Shown here: piece after piece, positions 52,701-64,000 of the stretch
Position numbering within the stretch: the first letter of the stretch is position 1
Layout: each line of letters starts with the position of its first letter
Assembly (NCBI RefSeq): GCF_008634025.1
Contig: NZ_PDCM01000002.1
Span: forward strand, 2,232,001 to 2,296,000
From: Streptomyces albofaciens JCM 4342
GTDB lineage: Bacteria; Actinomycetota; Actinomycetes; Streptomycetales; Streptomycetaceae
DNA: 64,000 bases
Direction of reading: 5' to 3'
The notes under the pieces: model-generated
Told to the model about the DNA's origin: nothing
What the model saw: the letters and a program-made list of their open reading frames with translations, nothing else
Database searches by the model: none
Program-made: the position numbers and the translations under genes

Positions 52701-55187
52701 CGCGACCAGGGCACCACCCCGCCCGGGCGGCGCGAGCCCTTCGCGGCGGACTTCTCGGGCTGGCAGAGCACGTACGACGGCTCGCCCCTCCCCGACGAGG
52801 AGATGCTGGAATGGCGGGCGGCGACCGTCCAGCGCGTGCGCGAACTGCGGCCGTCCCGCGTACTGGAGATCGGCGCCGGCAACGGCCTGATCCTGTCCGG
52901 TGTCGCCCCGCACTGCGACCGCTACGTGGCCACCGACTTCTCGCTCCCCGCCGTCGAGGGACTGCGGGCCGACCTGGCCCGCAGGCCGGAACTGGCCGCC
53001 CGCACCGAGGTGCGGCACCAGGCGGCACACGACTTCTCCGGCCTGGAACCCGGCGCGTTCGACGTGATCGTGCTCAACTCGGTGATCCAGTACTTCCCCT
53101 CGCGGGCCTACCTGCTGCGCGTCATCGAGGGCGCGCGGGAGCTGCTGGCGCCGGGCGGCGCGCTGTTCCTCGGCGATGTCCGCGACGCCCGGCTGCGCGA
53201 CCGGCTGTTCACCGCCGCGGAGTACACCGCGGCGGCCCCCACCGCCCCGGTGTCCGCCGTCCTGCTCGCCGCCGGCCGGCGCACGCTCCTCGACGAGGAA
53301 CTGGCCGTGGCACCGGAGTTCTTCGGCACCCTGGACGGGTGGGCCGGCGCGGACATCCGTCTCAAGCGCGGCCGGTACGACAACGAACTCACCCGGTACC
53401 GCTACGACGTGGTGCTCCACAAGGACGCCGGCCCCCGGGTGGTACCGGTCGGCGATGCCGTCCAGCTGCGGTGGGGCACCGATGTGCGCACGCCGGAGGA
53501 ACTGGCGGCGCTGCTGCGCGCGGCGCCCGCCCCGATGCCCGTACGGGTACGCGGCATCCCGGACGCCCGGCTCGCCGCCGACACCGCGCTGCGCGACGCC
53601 CTCGTGTCCGCGCCGCCCGGCACCCGGGCCGGTGCGCTCGCCGACCCGCCGGCCGGGCCGGGCGTGCACCCGGAGGACCTGGCCGGCCTGGGCCCGGGGC
53701 TCGGCTACCGGGTGCTGGCGACGCCGTCCGCCGTCGGCGGCGAGTTCGAGGTGGTGCTGGTGCCCGGGGTGCCGGGGGACGGCGCCGAACGGTTCCGGGA
53801 CGTCCATCTCCCCGGCCCGGCCACAGGCCGGGACACCGGTCCGGACGCCGTGCACGATCCGGCCGCCGCGGCCGGACTCGCCCGGCTGCCCGGCGCCCTG
53901 CTGGACGCCCTGCGCGGCACGCTGCCGGAGTACGCCGTGCCCGCCGCCGTCGTCGTACTGCCCGCGCTGCCCCGTACCCCCAACGGCAAGGTCGACCACG
54001 CCGCGCTGCCCGACCCGGAGCGCTCCGCGGGCAGCGCCGGGCGGGCGCCGCGCACCGCGCAGGAGCGCCGTCTGTGCGCGGTGTTCGCCGAAGTCCTCGG
54101 CCTGCCGTCGGTCGGCGTCGACGACAACTTCTTCGACCTGGGCGGGCACTCGCTGCTCGCCACCCGGCTGGCCCGGCGTCTGGAGACGGCGGGTGCCGGG
54201 CGGGTGGACACCTCGGTGGTGTACGCCGCGCCGACCGTCGCCGCCCTCGCCGCCCACCTCGGTACGGACGACCCGCGGCCGTTGGCCTTCGACGTCCTGC
54301 TGCCCCTCCGCCCGGTCCGCACAACGGACGGCGGTACGGGCCGGGACCACCGCGCCGGCGACGGCCCGCCGCCGCTGTTCTGCGTCCACCCGGCGGGCGG
54401 GATCGGCTGGATGTACGCCGCCCTGATGCGGCACCTGGGCAGCGAACGCCCGCTCTACGCGTTGCAGTGCCGCGGCCTGGACGGCGGTGGCCGACTCCCG
54501 GGATCGGTCGAGGAGATGGCGGCCGACTACCTCGCCGAGATCCGTTCGGTGGCCCCCACCGGACCGTACGACCTGCTCGGCTGGTCGTTCGGCGGGATGG
54601 TCGCGCACGCCATGGCGACCGCCCTCCAGGAGCAGGGCGAGACGGTCCGCACGCTGGCGCTGCTCGACGCGTACGTGCTGGCCGACGTCCCCGGGCTGCC
54701 GCCGGCCGACGCGTTCGGCAGCGAGCGGGCGCTGTACGGCGCGCTCCTGGACTACGCCGGACTGCCCGCCGGCACGGACGGCCCCGGCGCCTGGACGACG
54801 CCCGACGACCTCACCCCGGAACGGTTCCTGGAGATCGTCCGCACCACCGACAACCCGCTCTCCGGCATCCGCGCCGAGCAGCTGCTCGCGATGGGACGGG
54901 TCTACCGCAACAACGTCGCCCTCGCCGCGGACTTCCGCCCCGCGAAGTTCGCCGGCGACCTGCTCTTCGTCGCCGCCCGCCGGGACGTGCCGGACCCGGT
55001 CCCCGCGCTCACCCCCGAGCTGTGGACCCCGTACGTCACCGAAGGCCGCGTCCGGGTGCACCACAGCGACTTCGCCCACCCCGACCTGGGCAGCCCCGCC
55101 GCGCTCGCCGGGATCGGCCGCCTCCTGACCACCGCACCGCGCACGCGCGGCCCGCACGCCACGCACGAGAGGAACCGGACGCCATGA
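46713..55187 (+). CDS. NRPS: C*-A-T-C-A(N-MT)-T-TE
   Basis: 2824 residues; ATG overlaps the previous stop. The N-terminal C reads HRLVLDE at 137-143 where HHxxxDG is expected, so the catalytic His is Arg. A1 (A3 at 578) has code DMFNVCIVYK, of the DxFN...YK type seen in some Ala-activating domains. T Ser971 lies in VGGDSIRS, a signature usual before an E domain, but no E follows. The next C is DCL-type ([15 protein letters not shown] near 1066, HHILLDG at 1199). A2 (A3 [14 protein letters not shown] at 1675; code DAMFRGAVAK) is interrupted after A8 by an N-methyltransferase ([14 protein letters not shown] motif VLEIGAGNG at 2050). T Ser2480 in LGGHS is followed by a TE with Ser2625 in GWSFGG. 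It is the chain-terminating protein although encoded upstream of the next NRPS. Confidence 0.95.
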   Translation: MTTTVPLPLSAAQHAVLLDGRDRASDCLAQYLEVAETVRADVLREALRRAVDECAALRTVFRREADGPVQETLPDAGAAPGVVEVDVRTGPDAGDAAVAEWVEAELARPLDPFSGPAYRVALFLLPGGRLGWFQRFHRLVLDEAGLAAFAARVGEHCVAAAAGESAPPLAPAAPAVRLAEEDAYRRSPGRAADHRYWRELLADVPGPVPAVLPAPRGATARVADRAGRLVPLGAAPAELARAARRSGGGPAAVLLAALAVHAHRRTGSRDLVLGHWTTPAGPGGAALVPVRLTVTPDLTFAQVAQRAGAALRRARRHRFLADADLPWSAPAGYGAVAAFEPATGSPGTVVRTWGPPGEGLSVRARETADGDWLLEVREGAAPDDRGTGHRLPRLLARLVAAPDVPVGRFDLAEADELRRMEAEFNATALDVPDSTVTAEFAAVVRRTPGAVAVRGRDGTLTYAELNERATRLAARLRQQGIGPEDLVAVVLPRTTDMVTAVLGVLLAGAAYLPVDPAYPAGRIAFLLDDARPRAVLTSAEQAPRLPGDAPPAVLLDAPAPPSGRPLPAPSVRPGNAAYVIYTSGSTGRPKGVVVTHRAVHNFARWSAGALGPEAFTRVLGATSLSFDMSVFEILVPLMTGGSVELVGNLLSLLTVPDWSGSLINTVPSVYRKVIAAEWVRERADHYVFCGEPLGADLVREVQRRSPGATVHNIYGPTEVTVYATSWRCPPQRPDDPTPPPVGRPVANVRCHVLDAALRPAPVGHTGELYLAGDYLARGYAGRPGPTAERFLADPFGPPGGRMYRTGDLARWNADGQLEFIGRTDHQVKVHGHRVEPGEVEARLLALPGTAAAAVVATDDGEGDRRLTAFAVAAEGHRPDPAAVRERLAADLPAPLVPAAVVFVDALPLNPNGKTDRPALQARAAALPATAAADGTGAPATAVDALRQVFAQVLDRPEVGPHDSFFAVGGDSIRSIKLVRRAREAGWVIQPEDVFEHKTPAGLAEVAVAYVPEPRHTSVSAEAPAPVSAEAPEARVPGAPPREPLIRLDAQEHEWLARHHPAHSEVLPLTPLQEGLLFHGRYDRDGEDAYVMLMTLDMTGDLDVAALRRACDLLCHRHPNLRSGFVQLPSGRAVQVVPEQGADFTEVDLSGLPGARQRAEADRIVEAGRRTRFDPADPPLIRFTLLRLGADRYRLLVTAHHILLDGWSNQLFLPELFALYRAPEDVPAPTPYRDYLDWLHRQDRQASLRVWCEALGAGDGEVPRPTLLAPSGLHRTSMWPTRLAHALTRERSDAVTECAARHGVTVNTLLQCCWALLLAEWTGRPDVLFGTIVSGRSPDVPGVESMVGFLINALPVRVRTVPDETLGALLRRVQREQSRLLAHHHVGLTDIQRAVGADELFDTALVYENFPAAGDQRAALPGIEITGATSETAGHYPLSLMAIPRGGRLEFNFLYRPDVFTREAVDRMLARLLRLLTTLVTAPDTPLAALDLLDADEHARVAAFRGGARTAPRTTVTALLDAQAARTPDAPAVRWAGGTDGTDDGAELSYAELHARANRTARELAARGAGPESHVGLLLPRSPALAVALLAVLKAGAAAVPLDPDHPDERLRLLLDDARPVLVITDREHAAAAPLDGVPALVLDDAGTAAAIAARSAGPLDDGARSAPLLPDHPAYLIHTSGTSGRPKGVVVPHGGLPGVLRSTVPAIGTGPGSRVLQFASPGFDAGLMDFFETLTSGATLVLAPRDQLRPGRALTDLAHRERITGVFLPPSVLAVLTPGESLPPGTLIRCGGEVLPAALAARWAEHHPLVNAYGPTEATVAATTTEVLAPGTGAPVGRPVDGTVVHLLDTALRPVGPGRPGEVYLGGSALARGYLGQAAATAERFVADPFAPGGGRMYRTGDMARWNADGQLEFLGRTDRQAKVRGHRVEPGEIEAALTRQPAVAGAAVRPWGTAPDGIRLVAYVVPERQPVADGTAGPATEAELLREWETVYADLRDQGTTPPGRREPFAADFSGWQSTYDGSPLPDEEMLEWRAATVQRVRELRPSRVLEIGAGNGLILSGVAPHCDRYVATDFSLPAVEGLRADLARRPELAARTEVRHQAAHDFSGLEPGAFDVIVLNSVIQYFPSRAYLLRVIEGARELLAPGGALFLGDVRDARLRDRLFTAAEYTAAAPTAPVSAVLLAAGRRTLLDEELAVAPEFFGTLDGWAGADIRLKRGRYDNELTRYRYDVVLHKDAGPRVVPVGDAVQLRWGTDVRTPEELAALLRAAPAPMPVRVRGIPDARLAADTALRDALVSAPPGTRAGALADPPAGPGVHPEDLAGLGPGLGYRVLATPSAVGGEFEVVLVPGVPGDGAERFRDVHLPGPATGRDTGPDAVHDPAAAAGLARLPGALLDALRGTLPEYAVPAAVVVLPALPRTPNGKVDHAALPDPERSAGSAGRAPRTAQERRLCAVFAEVLGLPSVGVDDNFFDLGGHSLLATRLARRLETAGAGRVDTSVVYAAPTVAALAAHLGTDDPRPLAFDVLLPLRPVRTTDGGTGRDHRAGDGPPPLFCVHPAGGIGWMYAALMRHLGSERPLYALQCRGLDGGGRLPGSVEEMAADYLAEIRSVAPTGPYDLLGWSFGGMVAHAMATALQEQGETVRTLALLDAYVLADVPGLPPADAFGSERALYGALLDYAGLPAGTDGPGAWTTPDDLTPERFLEIVRTTDNPLSGIRAEQLLAMGRVYRNNVALAADFRPAKFAGDLLFVAARRDVPDPVPALTPELWTPYVTEGRVRVHHSDFAHPDLGSPAALAGIGRLLTTAPRTRGPHATHERNRTP
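49764..49811 (+). repeat. 2 x 24-bp tandem repeat at T-C junction
   Basis: Units 49764-49787 and 49788-49811 encode VSAEAPAP then VSAEAPEA. They sit between the T domain and the E-to-C type linker of the NRPS, exactly where an E domain would be expected. Confidence 0.8.
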
Positions 55188-58100
55188 CGGAGGGGACGGA
55201 CCGTGCGGCCGCGCGCGGCAAGAGCGCGGCGGAGCGACGGTGGCCGCTGACCGCGGCGCAGTCCGGCATCTGGTTCGGCCACGAACTCGACACCACCGGG
55301 CGGCGCTACAACGTCGGCCAGTACGTGCGGCTGCACGGCCCCCTGGACGAGGGGTGCTTCGAGAAGGCGTTGCGCTCGGCCATGGCCGACAGCGAATCCC
55401 TGCTGGTGCGCTTCGCGCGGACGCCTGAGGGCATCGTCCAGGTCCTCGCCCCGGACGCCGCCGACCGGCCGCCGCACCGCACGGACCTCAGCGGCCACCC
55501 CGACCCGGCGGCCGCGGCACGGCGGCACATCGCCGCGCTGTACGACGTTCCGTACGACCTGACCGCCGCACCGCCCTTCGACCACCATCTGATCAGGACC
55601 GGCGCGGCGGAGTACTGGTGGTGCATCAAGATGCACCACCTGCTGGTGGACGGCGTGTCCATCGCGGCCCTCATCCGCCGTGTCGCCGCCGCGTACACGG
55701 CGCTGTGCGCCGGCGGGCCGCTGCCCGGGGGCCCGTTCGACTCGCTGGACACCCTGGTCGCCGAGGACCGCGCGTACCGCCGGTCGGACCGGTTCCGCGG
55801 CGACGCCGCGTTCTGGGCGGAACGGCTGGCCGGTACCGGGGAGGCGCCCCACTTCTCCGCCGGTCCGGTCTCCCCGGACGCGGCGGAGCATCTGCGGCAC
55901 GGCGCACGGCTGGAGCGCGGACGCTGGGCGCGGGTACGGGAACGGGCCGAGGAGTGGGGCGAGCGCTGGCCGTCCGTCTTCTCGGCGGCGGCCGCCCTGG
56001 CGCTGCACGCCGACACCGGGCAGCGCGACATCGTCCTCGGCCTGGCGGTACCGGCACGCAACGGCCGCCTCCGGAGGGAGGCCCTCGGCACGGTCTCCAA
56101 CGTGCTGCCGCTGCGGGTGCGCGTCGACCCGGCGGCAACCGTCGAGAGCCTGGTACGGGCCGTGGCGGCGGAAACCCGGGAAATCCTGCGCCACCAGCGC
56201 TACCGCCTGGAGGACATGCTCCGCGACGCCGCCGCCCTCCTCGACGAGCAACGGCTCGTCGGACCGCGGCTCAACATGATGTCGATGGACCGCGACCTGG
56301 ACTTCGGCGGCATTCCGGCCACCGTCCACGAGATCTCCCCCGGCCTGACCGACGGCTTCACCATCGGCGTCTACGACAACGGCGAACCGGACCTGCGCGT
56401 CGACGTGGACGCGGGCGGCCGCCGCTACGGGCCGGCCGACGCGCAGGGGCAGCTCGGGCGGTTGCTGGAGCTGGTCGGGGCGGTGGCGGAGTGCGGGGCG
56501 GGGACCCGGATCGGGGCGTTGCGCACCGGCTCCCCGGAGGCGGCGGAGGTGTGCCCGTCCCCCGCCGGTACGCGGACTCCGGTGGCCGCCTCCGACACCC
56601 TGGACACCCTCGTCGGCCTCGTCGGGCGGCAGATCGCCGCCAGGCCCGGCGCGACGGCGGTGGTGTGCGGCCGGGACCGGCTGTCCTACGCCGCGCTCGA
56701 CGCCCGCGCGGAGCGGCTGGCCCGCGCCCTGCGCGCCGAGGGCGCGGGGCCCGGCCGGCTGGTGGCGGTGGCGCTGCCCCGGTCGACGGATCTGGTGGTG
56801 GCCCTCCTCGCCGTACTGCGGACCGGTGCCGCGTACCTCCCGCTCGACCCCGCGTCCCCGCCGGACCGGCTGACCGCGATCCTGGCCGACGCGGCGCCGG
56901 CGCTGGTGATCGCGAATCCGCACCCGGGCGAGCCGGGTGCGTCGGGTGCGATGGATACGTCGGATGCGACGGACGTGTCAGGTGCGTCGGATGCGATGGG
57001 CGTGCCGGGGGCGACGGAAGCGTACGACGTGCCGGTGGTACGGCCGGACGCCGAAGCCCCGGCGGACGGCGCGGACGGCCCCCGCCATGTGCCCCGGCCC
57101 GCCGACCCCGCCTACGTCATCTACACCTCCGGCTCGACCGGCCGCCCCAAGGGCGTGGTGGTCACCCACCACAACGTGGCCCGGCTGCTCACCCACAGCA
57201 CCGCCCGCTTCGGCTTCGACCACACGGACGCCTGGACGCTCTTCCACTCCTACGCCTTCGACTTCTCGGTCTGGGAGATCTGGGGCGCCCTCGCGCACGG
57301 CGCCCGGCTGGTGGTGGTGCCCGAGGACATCACCCGTTCCCCCGCCGAGTTCCTGGACCTGCTGGTGGCCGAGCGGGTGACCGTGCTCAACCAGACGCCG
57401 TCGGCGTTCACCCAGCTCGCCGAGGCCGACGCGGCACGCCCGGAGGTGGGCGCCCGGCTGCGGCTGCGCCATGTCGTCTTCGGCGGCGAGGCGCTGGAGC
57501 CGTGGCGGCTGGCCGGCTGGTACACCCGGCACGCGGACGACGCGCCGCACCTGGTCAACATGTACGGCATCACCGAGACCACCGTGCACGTCACCGACGG
57601 GCCGCTGGACTCCTCGGCAGCCGCCGGCACCGTCGCCGGCATCGGCAGGCCGCTGCCCGACCTGCGGGTGCGCCTGCTGGACGCCGCGCTGCGCCCGGTG
57701 CCGCCGGGCGTCCCGGCGGAGATCCACGTCTCCGGGCCCGGCGTCGCCCTCGGCTATCTGCACCGCCCGGGGCTGACCGCCCAGCGGTTCGTCGCCGACC
57801 CGTACGGCCCGCCCGGCAGCCGGATGTACCGCAGCGGCGACCTGGCGCGGTGGCGGGCCGACGGGAGTCTGGAGTACCTCGGGCGCGGCGACCGGCAGGT
57901 GAAGATCCGCGGATTCCGGATCGAGCCCGGCGAGGTCGAGGCCCGGCTGGCGGAGCTGCCCGGCGTCGCGGACGCCGCCGTCCTCGCCACGGAGTACGGT
58001 CCGGGCGACCGCCGCCTCGTCGCCTACCTGGTGCCGGACGGCGCCCCGCCCGACCCGGACGACGTGGCGCGGCGGGCGGCGCGGGTGCTGCCCGGCCACA

Positions 58101-61100
58101 TGGTGCCGTCCGCGTTCGTCCTGGTGGACGCGTTCCCGCTGTCGGTGAACGGCAAGCTGGACGAACGGGCGCTGCGCCGCCTCTCCACGGAAGGGCCGGT
58201 CACGGGCCCGAAGCCCGGCCGGGCGCCGTCGGGTGAGCTGGAGACGGCCGTACACCGGCTGTTCGGCGAGGTGCTGGGGGCGGCGACCGGTGAAGGACCC
58301 GGGGCGGTGACCGGCGAAGGACCGGAAGCGGCGACCGGCGAGGAACTGGGGGCGGCGACCGGCGGGGTACCGGACACGGAAGCCAGTCTGCCGCGTACGC
58401 CGTCCTTCGGCGTCGACGCGAACTTCTTCGCGCTCGGCGGCGACTCGTTGCTGGCCAACCGGCTCGTCATGCGGCTGTGCGCGGAACTGCCCGCGACACT
58501 CTCGGTACGCGACGTCTTCCGGCATCCGACGGTCGCCGGGATAGCCGCGCTGATCGACGGCTCGGGCACCGGCGCGCGAGAGGCGGCGGCGCTCCGCCCG
58601 GCCGCCGGTCCCCGCCCGGCACGCGTCCCCGCCTCGTACGCCCAGCGCAGCCTGTGGTTCCTGCACCGGCTCGGCGGCCAGGAGTCGACGTACCACATCC
58701 CGCTCGCCGCCCGGCTCTCCGGACCGCTGGACACCGAGGCGCTGCGGGCCGCGGTCACCGACGTACAGAACCGCCACGAGAGCCTGCGTACCGTCTTCCC
58801 CGACACCGACGGCGAGCCCTGCCAGCACATCCTGGAAGCCCCCGACGCCCCCTTCACCGTCCTGCCGGCGGACGAGGACGGCCTGCCCGAGGCGCTGGCC
58901 GCCCACGCCCGCGCTCCCTTCGACCTGCTGACCGAAGTCCCCTGGCGCGTCACCCTGTTCGCCCTGGCCCCCGACACCCACGTCCTGCTGCTCGTCGTCC
59001 ACCACATAGCCGCCGACGAGCACGCGCTGCGCCCCCTGCTGCGCGATCTGGCCGCCGCCTACGAGGCGCGGTCGTCCGGCCGCGGCCCGGCGCTGCCACG
59101 CCTGCCTTTGCAGTACGCCGACTTCACGCTGTGGCAGCGCGGAGTCCTGGGCGGCGAGGATGATCCGGACAGCTTGCTGTCGGCCGAACTCGCCCACTGG
59201 CGAACGGCGTTGCTCGGCTCACCGGTGGAACTCCCCCTCCCGGCGGACCACCCCCTGCCCGCGGTGCCCGCCCACCCCGGCGGCACGGTGGCCTTCACAC
59301 TGGACGCCGCCCTCGGGACCCGCCTCGCCCGGTTCGCCGCGGCCCGCGGGGCGACGGCCTTCATGGCCCTGCACGCCGCCGTGGCGTGCCTGCTCAGCAG
59401 GTTCGGCGCGGGGACGGACATCCCCGTCGGCACGGTCACGGCGGGCCGCACCGACCCGTCGCTCGACGACCTGGTCGGCTTCTTCGCCCAGACCCTCGTC
59501 CTGCGTACCGACCTGTCGGGCGGCCCCGGCTTCGCCGCCGTCCTGGACCGCGTCCGGGAGACCGACATCCGGGCGTTCGCGCACGAGGCGCCGTTCGACC
59601 GGGTGGTGGAGGCGGTCGGCCCGCCCCGCGCGCTGGGCCGCCACCCGCTCTTCCAAACCATGATCACCATGCATGGACGGCAGCGGACCGCCCTGCGGCT
59701 GCCCGGCCTCGACTGCGCCCCGCTCCCCCTGGACCGGGCGATGGCCAAGTTCGCGCTGCTCTTCGAGTTCACCGAGGGCGGTGACGGCCGTTTCGAAGGC
59801 ACCCTCGAATACGCCGCCGACGCCTTCCGCCGGGAGACGGCCGAGCTGTTGGTACGCGGGCTGGAACGGCTGGTGCGGGGCGCCCTGGAGGAGCCCGAGC
59901 GGCCGTACGAGACGCTCCCGGTCGTGGAGCCGGGGGAGGAAGAGCGGGTGCGCCTGCCGGAACCGGCGCCGGCCGCCGCCGCGCCGGCCGCCTCACCCCC
60001 GGCCGCATCGGCCGCTTCCGCCGCCGAGGACCTCCTCTCCGCCCTCTTCCGCTCCCTTCTGGGCAGGACGGAGATCGACCCCGACGTCAGCTTCTTCCAG
60101 CTCGGCGGCGACAGCATCCTCGCCGTCCAGCTGGTCACCCGGGCCCGCGCCGGCGGCGTGCTGATCAGCCCGCGGGACGTCTTCACCCACCAGAGCGTGC
60201 GCGCCCTCGCCACGGCGGCCGACCGGGCCGTGCCCGCCGCCGTACCGGAGGGCGCCGGACACCGGGCCCTCGGCGAGCTGCCGGCCACCCCGATCATGGA
60301 CTGGCTCGCCTCGCTCGGCGGCCCGGTGGACGGCTTCGCGCAATCCGTGGTGTGCCGGCTGCCCCGTACGGCCACCCTCGGCACCCTGCGCACGGCGCTC
60401 CAGCACCTCATCGACCACCACGACGCGTTGCGGCTGCGGTGGGGCGGCCCGGCGGAGACGCCGTGGCGCTTCACGGTCCGCCCGCCGGGTGCCGTACGCG
60501 CGGACGCCGTGCTGCACCGCGTCTCCCTCGCCCGCGAGGGCATCGCCGACGGCGACCGGGCCGGACGGGACCGGCTGATCGACGAGCAGCGCCGCGAGGC
60601 ACGCAGACGGCTGGACCCGGCGTCCGGCGTGCTGCTCCGGGCCGTCTGGCTCGACGCACCGGACGGGGGCCGACTGCTGCTGGTCGTACACCACTTCGCG
60701 GTGGACGGCGTTTCCTGGCGCATTCTGCTGCCCGACCTGGCGGCGGCGCACACCGCGGCCGTACGCGGAGAGCGGCCCGAACTGCCGCCGGTACCGACGC
60801 CGTTGCGTTCCTGGGCCCTGGCCCTGCGGTCGGCAGCGGATTCCCCGCGCCTCCAGGCGGAGGCGGAGTGGTGGCGGGCCCTGGCCGCCCGTGCCGCCGG
60901 GCCGGTCGGCAGCCGTCCGCTCGACCCGGCGCGGGACACCGTCGCCACCACCGACTCACTCAGCACCGTGCTCGGCGCCGACGAGACCGCGCCCCTGCTC
61001 GCCGAGGTCCCGGACGCCTACCGCACGGCAACCCGGGACGTGCTGCTGGCCGCCCTGTCCATGGCGCTGCACCGATGGCCGGGCAACGCCTCGGGCGGGC

Positions 61101-64000
61101 CGGTGCTCGTGGACGTCGAGGGGCACGGGCGGGACATCGACCCGGGCGAACTGACCGGCGACCGCAGCGGGACGCCCGCCCTGGATGTCTCACGGACCGT
61201 CGGCTGGTTCACCGTCCTGCATCCGGTGCTGCTGGACGCCCGTGCCGAGGACTGGGACGCGATGCGGACGGCGGGCGCCGGGCTGGCCCGCGCCGCCCGG
61301 CACATCGCCGACCACCTGCGCGCCATCCCGCACCGGGGCGCGGGCCACGGCCTGCTCCGCCGCCCCGGCGGACGGCTGGAGGACGTTCCCGGCGCCGGGA
61401 TCGCCTTCAACTACCTGGGCCGTTTCGACACCCAGGAGCCCGGTGACTGGGAGCTGGAACCGGGCAGCTTCCGGGGCGAGGCGGACCCCGCGCTGCCGGT
61501 CGCCCACGCGCTCTCCGTCGACATCTTCGTGGAGCAGGGCCCGGACGGTCCGCGCATGCGCGCGGTGTGGACCTGGCCGGACGGTGTCCTGGACGCCGGT
61601 TCCGTCCGCGCACTGGCCGACTCCTGGCACACCGTACTGACCTCCTTCGTACGGCACCGTGGCGCACCGGCCGAGCCGGTCCCGCGGACCCCGTCGGACT
61701 TCCCGCTGGTCCGCGTGGAACCGGCCCGGCTGGCCGCCCTGGAAGCCGCTTACGGCGGACTCGCCGACCTGTTGCCGCTCTCGCCGCTCCAGACGGGTCT
61801 GCTCTTCCACACCCTGTACGAGACGGGGGCGGCGCACGGGCCCGAGGGAACGGGTGACGCCGCGGCGCCCGACCGCCTCCCGCCCCGCCCCGACCCCTAC
61901 CTCGTCCAGCTCGCCCTCGACCTGACCGGCCCCCTCGCCCCCGGCCGGCTGCGGACCGCCGCCGAGGCCCTGCTGCGGCGGCACCCCCACCTCGGCGGCG
62001 CGTTCCTGGCCGACGACGGCGCGCACCGGCCCATGCTGGCCGTACCGTCCGCCGTCGAGGTGCCGTGGCGCACGCTCGACCTCACCGACGTGCCCGAACC
62101 CGGGCGGGACGAGCGGGCGGCGGAGGCGGCCCGGGAGGACCGCCGCCCCTTCACCCCCGACATCCCACCGCTCCTGCGCTTCACCCTCCTGCGGCTGGCC
62201 GAGGACCGCTGGCGGCTCATCTTCACCCACCACCATGTACTGCTCGACGGCTGGTCGGTGCCGCGCGTCCTCAAGGAACTCTTCGCCCTGTACGAGGGCA
62301 CCGCGCTCGCACCCGCTCCCCCGTACAACGCGTACCTGCGCCTGCTCACCCAGCGGGACGCCGAAGCCGCCCGCGCCGCCTGGCGGGCGGCGCTCAGCGA
62401 CTGCGTTCCCACCCGGGTCGGACGGGACTCGCAGGAAGGCCGGGACTCGCAGGGAGGCCAGGACGAACGGGAACGCGTCGCGGAGCCCGCCGAGTGCCAC
62501 ACGTTCACGCTGCCGGACACGACCGCGGCAGGCCTGGCGGCACGGGCGGCCGAGTGGGGCGTCACCCTCAACACCGTCGTCCAGACCGCCTGGTCCCTGC
62601 TGCTCGCCCACCTCACCGGGCAGGACGACATCGTCTTCGGCATCACCGCCGCCGACCGCCCGGCCACCCTCCCGGACGCGGAACGCCTGGTCGGGCTGCT
62701 CCTCACCACCGTCCCGCTGCGGGTACGGCTGCGCCCCGGCACCCCGCTGTCCGGCCTCGCCCGGCAGATCCAGCGGGACCGCGCGGGCCTGTGGGACCAC
62801 GACCACCTGGGGCTCGCCGCCATCGAGGAGGAAGCGGGCACCGGCTCCCTCTTCGACTCGGCCGTGGTCTTCGAGAACTACCCGCTCGACACACAGGAGT
62901 TGGCCGCACCGGCCGCCGGGATCCGGGTCGGCGCCATCGAGGTGCACGACGGTACGCACTACCCCCTGGCCCTCGTGGTGCTCCCCCGCGACGGCCGGCT
63001 CACCTTCCGGCTCACCGTCCGCCCGGCCGCCGTCGCCTGGTGCGGCGGTGCCGGCGCACTCCGCGAACGGCTGCTGGCCGCCTGCACCGCACTGGCCGAA
63101 CAGGGCGACGACCGCCCGGCGGGCCGTATCCGGCTGCTGCCCGCGGCGCCGGAGTCGGACGTCCTCCGGCTGGGGGCCGGGGAGCCCGCCCGGCAACCGC
63201 GTGACGACGAGGGCGCCGCTCCGATACCGGACGGCACGTCCCTCGCCGCCGCCTTCGAAGCCGTGGCGGCCGCCCATCCGGACCGGGTGGCGCTCTGGTA
63301 CGAGGGTGGGCAGCTCAGCTACGGCGCGCTCAACCGCCGGGCCAACCGGCTGGCCCGGCACCTGGCCCGCGAAACCGCCGGCCCCGAGGCGCCGGTGAGC
63401 GTCGGCCCTGACGCACCGTCGGGTGTCGGTCCCGGCACACCGGCGGCTGTCGGCCCCGGCACCCCGGTGGGCGTCGCCCTCCGCCGCTCACCCGAAGTGG
63501 CGGTCGTCTTCCTGGCCCTGGCCAAGCTGGGCGCCGTCTGCGTCCCGCTGCACAGCGGCTTCCCCGCCGAGCGCGTCCGCTGGATCCTCGACCGCACCGG
63601 CACCACGCTCGTCCTCGACGACCGCACCCTCGCCGCCCGGGAAGCCCGGGCGACGCGTACGGAAAGCTCCGCCGACCTCCGTACCCCGCTCCTCGCCGAC
63701 GCGGTCGCCTGCGTCATGTTCACCTCGGGCTCCTCCGGCGAACCCAAGGGCGTCGAGGTCACCCACCGCAACATCCTGGCGCGCGCGGGCGACCCGGCCT
63801 GGCAGGGCCCCGACCACGACCGGATGCTCTTCCACTCCCCGTATTCCTGGGACACCACCGTCTACGAGCTGTGGATGCCGCTGCTCACCGGGCGCCGTGT
63901 CGTGGTGGCACCGCCGGGCGACCTGGAGCCCGGGGACTACCGCCGGATCATCACGGCGGGCGGCGTCACCGCCGCCTGGCTGACCGCGGGCCTCTTCGAC
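55184..64000 (+). CDS. NRPS, incomplete at window end: C-A(Thr)-T-C-T-E-C-A...
   Basis: 2939 residues are visible; ATG overlaps the previous stop (ATGA) and the frame is open to base 64000. C ([18 protein letters not shown] at 151) is of the type accepting from a separate donor. A1 (A3 at 644) has code DFWNVGMVHK, identical to published Thr codes. T Ser1088 follows. C ([11 protein letters not shown] near 1151; HHIAADE at 1273) is followed directly by an Ala/Pro-rich linker and T Ser1644 in LGGDSILA, with no A domain. Then E ([11 protein letters not shown] at 1836, FNYLGRF), a DCL-type C ([14 protein letters not shown] near 2200, HHVLLDG at 2350), and the start of an A domain ([12 protein letters not shown] near 2845; partial code D-T-Y-W). 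The A-less module is flanked by intact E and DCL domains, so it is expected to carry an epimerised residue loaded in trans. Confidence 0.93.
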   Translation, partial: MTEGTDRAAARGKSAAERRWPLTAAQSGIWFGHELDTTGRRYNVGQYVRLHGPLDEGCFEKALRSAMADSESLLVRFARTPEGIVQVLAPDAADRPPHRTDLSGHPDPAAAARRHIAALYDVPYDLTAAPPFDHHLIRTGAAEYWWCIKMHHLLVDGVSIAALIRRVAAAYTALCAGGPLPGGPFDSLDTLVAEDRAYRRSDRFRGDAAFWAERLAGTGEAPHFSAGPVSPDAAEHLRHGARLERGRWARVRERAEEWGERWPSVFSAAAALALHADTGQRDIVLGLAVPARNGRLRREALGTVSNVLPLRVRVDPAATVESLVRAVAAETREILRHQRYRLEDMLRDAAALLDEQRLVGPRLNMMSMDRDLDFGGIPATVHEISPGLTDGFTIGVYDNGEPDLRVDVDAGGRRYGPADAQGQLGRLLELVGAVAECGAGTRIGALRTGSPEAAEVCPSPAGTRTPVAASDTLDTLVGLVGRQIAARPGATAVVCGRDRLSYAALDARAERLARALRAEGAGPGRLVAVALPRSTDLVVALLAVLRTGAAYLPLDPASPPDRLTAILADAAPALVIANPHPGEPGASGAMDTSDATDVSGASDAMGVPGATEAYDVPVVRPDAEAPADGADGPRHVPRPADPAYVIYTSGSTGRPKGVVVTHHNVARLLTHSTARFGFDHTDAWTLFHSYAFDFSVWEIWGALAHGARLVVVPEDITRSPAEFLDLLVAERVTVLNQTPSAFTQLAEADAARPEVGARLRLRHVVFGGEALEPWRLAGWYTRHADDAPHLVNMYGITETTVHVTDGPLDSSAAAGTVAGIGRPLPDLRVRLLDAALRPVPPGVPAEIHVSGPGVALGYLHRPGLTAQRFVADPYGPPGSRMYRSGDLARWRADGSLEYLGRGDRQVKIRGFRIEPGEVEARLAELPGVADAAVLATEYGPGDRRLVAYLVPDGAPPDPDDVARRAARVLPGHMVPSAFVLVDAFPLSVNGKLDERALRRLSTEGPVTGPKPGRAPSGELETAVHRLFGEVLGAATGEGPGAVTGEGPEAATGEELGAATGGVPDTEASLPRTPSFGVDANFFALGGDSLLANRLVMRLCAELPATLSVRDVFRHPTVAGIAALIDGSGTGAREAAALRPAAGPRPARVPASYAQRSLWFLHRLGGQESTYHIPLAARLSGPLDTEALRAAVTDVQNRHESLRTVFPDTDGEPCQHILEAPDAPFTVLPADEDGLPEALAAHARAPFDLLTEVPWRVTLFALAPDTHVLLLVVHHIAADEHALRPLLRDLAAAYEARSSGRGPALPRLPLQYADFTLWQRGVLGGEDDPDSLLSAELAHWRTALLGSPVELPLPADHPLPAVPAHPGGTVAFTLDAALGTRLARFAAARGATAFMALHAAVACLLSRFGAGTDIPVGTVTAGRTDPSLDDLVGFFAQTLVLRTDLSGGPGFAAVLDRVRETDIRAFAHEAPFDRVVEAVGPPRALGRHPLFQTMITMHGRQRTALRLPGLDCAPLPLDRAMAKFALLFEFTEGGDGRFEGTLEYAADAFRRETAELLVRGLERLVRGALEEPERPYETLPVVEPGEEERVRLPEPAPAAAAPAASPPAASAASAAEDLLSALFRSLLGRTEIDPDVSFFQLGGDSILAVQLVTRARAGGVLISPRDVFTHQSVRALATAADRAVPAAVPEGAGHRALGELPATPIMDWLASLGGPVDGFAQSVVCRLPRTATLGTLRTALQHLIDHHDALRLRWGGPAETPWRFTVRPPGAVRADAVLHRVSLAREGIADGDRAGRDRLIDEQRREARRRLDPASGVLLRAVWLDAPDGGRLLLVVHHFAVDGVSWRILLPDLAAAHTAAVRGERPELPPVPTPLRSWALALRSAADSPRLQAEAEWWRALAARAAGPVGSRPLDPARDTVATTDSLSTVLGADETAPLLAEVPDAYRTATRDVLLAALSMALHRWPGNASGGPVLVDVEGHGRDIDPGELTGDRSGTPALDVSRTVGWFTVLHPVLLDARAEDWDAMRTAGAGLARAARHIADHLRAIPHRGAGHGLLRRPGGRLEDVPGAGIAFNYLGRFDTQEPGDWELEPGSFRGEADPALPVAHALSVDIFVEQGPDGPRMRAVWTWPDGVLDAGSVRALADSWHTVLTSFVRHRGAPAEPVPRTPSDFPLVRVEPARLAALEAAYGGLADLLPLSPLQTGLLFHTLYETGAAHGPEGTGDAAAPDRLPPRPDPYLVQLALDLTGPLAPGRLRTAAEALLRRHPHLGGAFLADDGAHRPMLAVPSAVEVPWRTLDLTDVPEPGRDERAAEAAREDRRPFTPDIPPLLRFTLLRLAEDRWRLIFTHHHVLLDGWSVPRVLKELFALYEGTALAPAPPYNAYLRLLTQRDAEAARAAWRAALSDCVPTRVGRDSQEGRDSQGGQDERERVAEPAECHTFTLPDTTAAGLAARAAEWGVTLNTVVQTAWSLLLAHLTGQDDIVFGITAADRPATLPDAERLVGLLLTTVPLRVRLRPGTPLSGLARQIQRDRAGLWDHDHLGLAAIEEEAGTGSLFDSAVVFENYPLDTQELAAPAAGIRVGAIEVHDGTHYPLALVVLPRDGRLTFRLTVRPAAVAWCGGAGALRERLLAACTALAEQGDDRPAGRIRLLPAAPESDVLRLGAGEPARQPRDDEGAAPIPDGTSLAAAFEAVAAAHPDRVALWYEGGQLSYGALNRRANRLARHLARETAGPEAPVSVGPDAPSGVGPGTPAAVGPGTPVGVALRRSPEVAVVFLALAKLGAVCVPLHSGFPAERVRWILDRTGTTLVLDDRTLAAREARATRTESSADLRTPLLADAVACVMFTSGSSGEPKGVEVTHRNILARAGDPAWQGPDHDRMLFHSPYSWDTTVYELWMPLLTGRRVVVAPPGDLEPGDYRRIITAGGVTAAWLTAGLFD
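56941..57021 (+). repeat. Degenerate 18-bp tandem repeats in Thr A domain
   Basis: About four units encode a six-residue theme ([S/P][G/D]A plus an acidic residue) in the loop before the A3 motif. They are specific to this A domain. Confidence 0.65.
58277..58372 (+). repeat. 4 x 24-bp tandem repeat inside a carrier domain
   Basis: Units 58277-58300, 58301-58324, 58325-58348 and 58349-58372 encode eight-residue copies of [12 protein letters not shown] sequence. They lie between helix 1 (HRLFGEVL) and the Ser-bearing loop (NFFALGGDS) of the Thr module T domain, lengthening loop 1 by about 35 residues. Confidence 0.88.
62423..62458 (+). repeat. 2 x 18-bp tandem repeat in C domain
   Basis: Units 62423-62440 and 62441-62458 encode [12 protein letters not shown] in a surface loop between the two lobes of the third C domain. 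Confidence 0.75.
63389..63480 (+). repeat. 3.5 x 24-bp tandem repeat in the last A domain
   Basis: Units 63389-63412, 63413-63436, 63437-63460 and a partial fourth encode Gly/Pro/Val-rich octapeptides. They interrupt the sequence between RHLARE and [10 protein letters not shown], where other A domains have a short turn. Confidence 0.85.

Noticed and set aside
59000..59020. HHIAADE in the second C domain of the last NRPS as a broken active site
   Set aside because: The catalytic second His and the Asp are intact; Gly-to-Glu at the last position is, as I recall, a normal variant in an actinobacterial C subfamily.

Overview
The window is very GC-rich DNA with a strong third-position G/C bias, GTG and ATG starts, purine-rich ribosome binding sites and many 4-base stop/start overlaps. 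This is typical of Streptomyces or a close actinomycete. Almost all of it is secondary-metabolism DNA. I see two nonribosomal assembly lines separated by a block of precursor-supply genes. No tRNA, rRNA, CRISPR array, transposase or prophage gene was found. All assignments were made by reading the sequence; no database search was run.

Region 1 (1-25121) encodes a six-module NRPS on three co-directional genes: C*-A-T-C-A-T, then C-A-T-E-C-A-T-E-C-A-T, then C-A-T-E. A type II thioesterase follows. No cis thioesterase ends the line; it stops at an epimerase. The gene just upstream (cut by the window start) is the C-terminal part of a beta-lactamase/penicillin-binding-protein-fold serine hydrolase with a lipocalin-like tail, the architecture of trans-acting cyclases such as SurE. 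Together these suggest a head-to-tail cyclic hexapeptide with D-residues at positions 3, 4 and 6. Hand-read specificity codes suggest Gly (module 1), Ile-like (3) and Orn-like (4). Modules 2, 5 and 6 are unresolved. A strong terminator closes this block.

Region 2 (25428-38706) is the tailoring and supply block. It holds a PyrH/SttH-type tryptophan 5/6-halogenase, a cation/proton antiporter, a flavin reductase, a dimethylargininase-family enzyme and a LeuA homologue with a shortened regulatory domain. It also holds a near-complete duplicated tryptophan branch (trpC, trpD, trpE, trpG and a class II DAHP synthase) and a MocR-type regulator. The block appears to push shikimate flux to tryptophan, chlorinate it, and perhaps make chain-extended branched residues. 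It most simply serves region 1, giving a chlorotryptophan cyclic hexapeptide in the style of the longicatenamycin/ulleungmycin/desotamide group.

Region 3 (38904-64000, continuing past the window) looks like a second, unusual assembly line. It has a KAS III-like protein that lacks the usual His, a free A-T didomain, a PKS/NRPS hybrid (KS, decayed AT, ACP, C, C fragment), an NRPS C*-A-T-C-A(N-MT)-T-TE, and an NRPS C-A(Thr)-T-C-T-E-C-A that runs off the end. Several expected domains are missing or broken: an A domain in the last gene, an E domain in the NRPS before it, and the AT of the hybrid. The free A-T protein and the KAS III-like protein could replace the missing A domain in trans, much as SyrB1/SyrC do in syringomycin. 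This is the most novel-looking part of the window.
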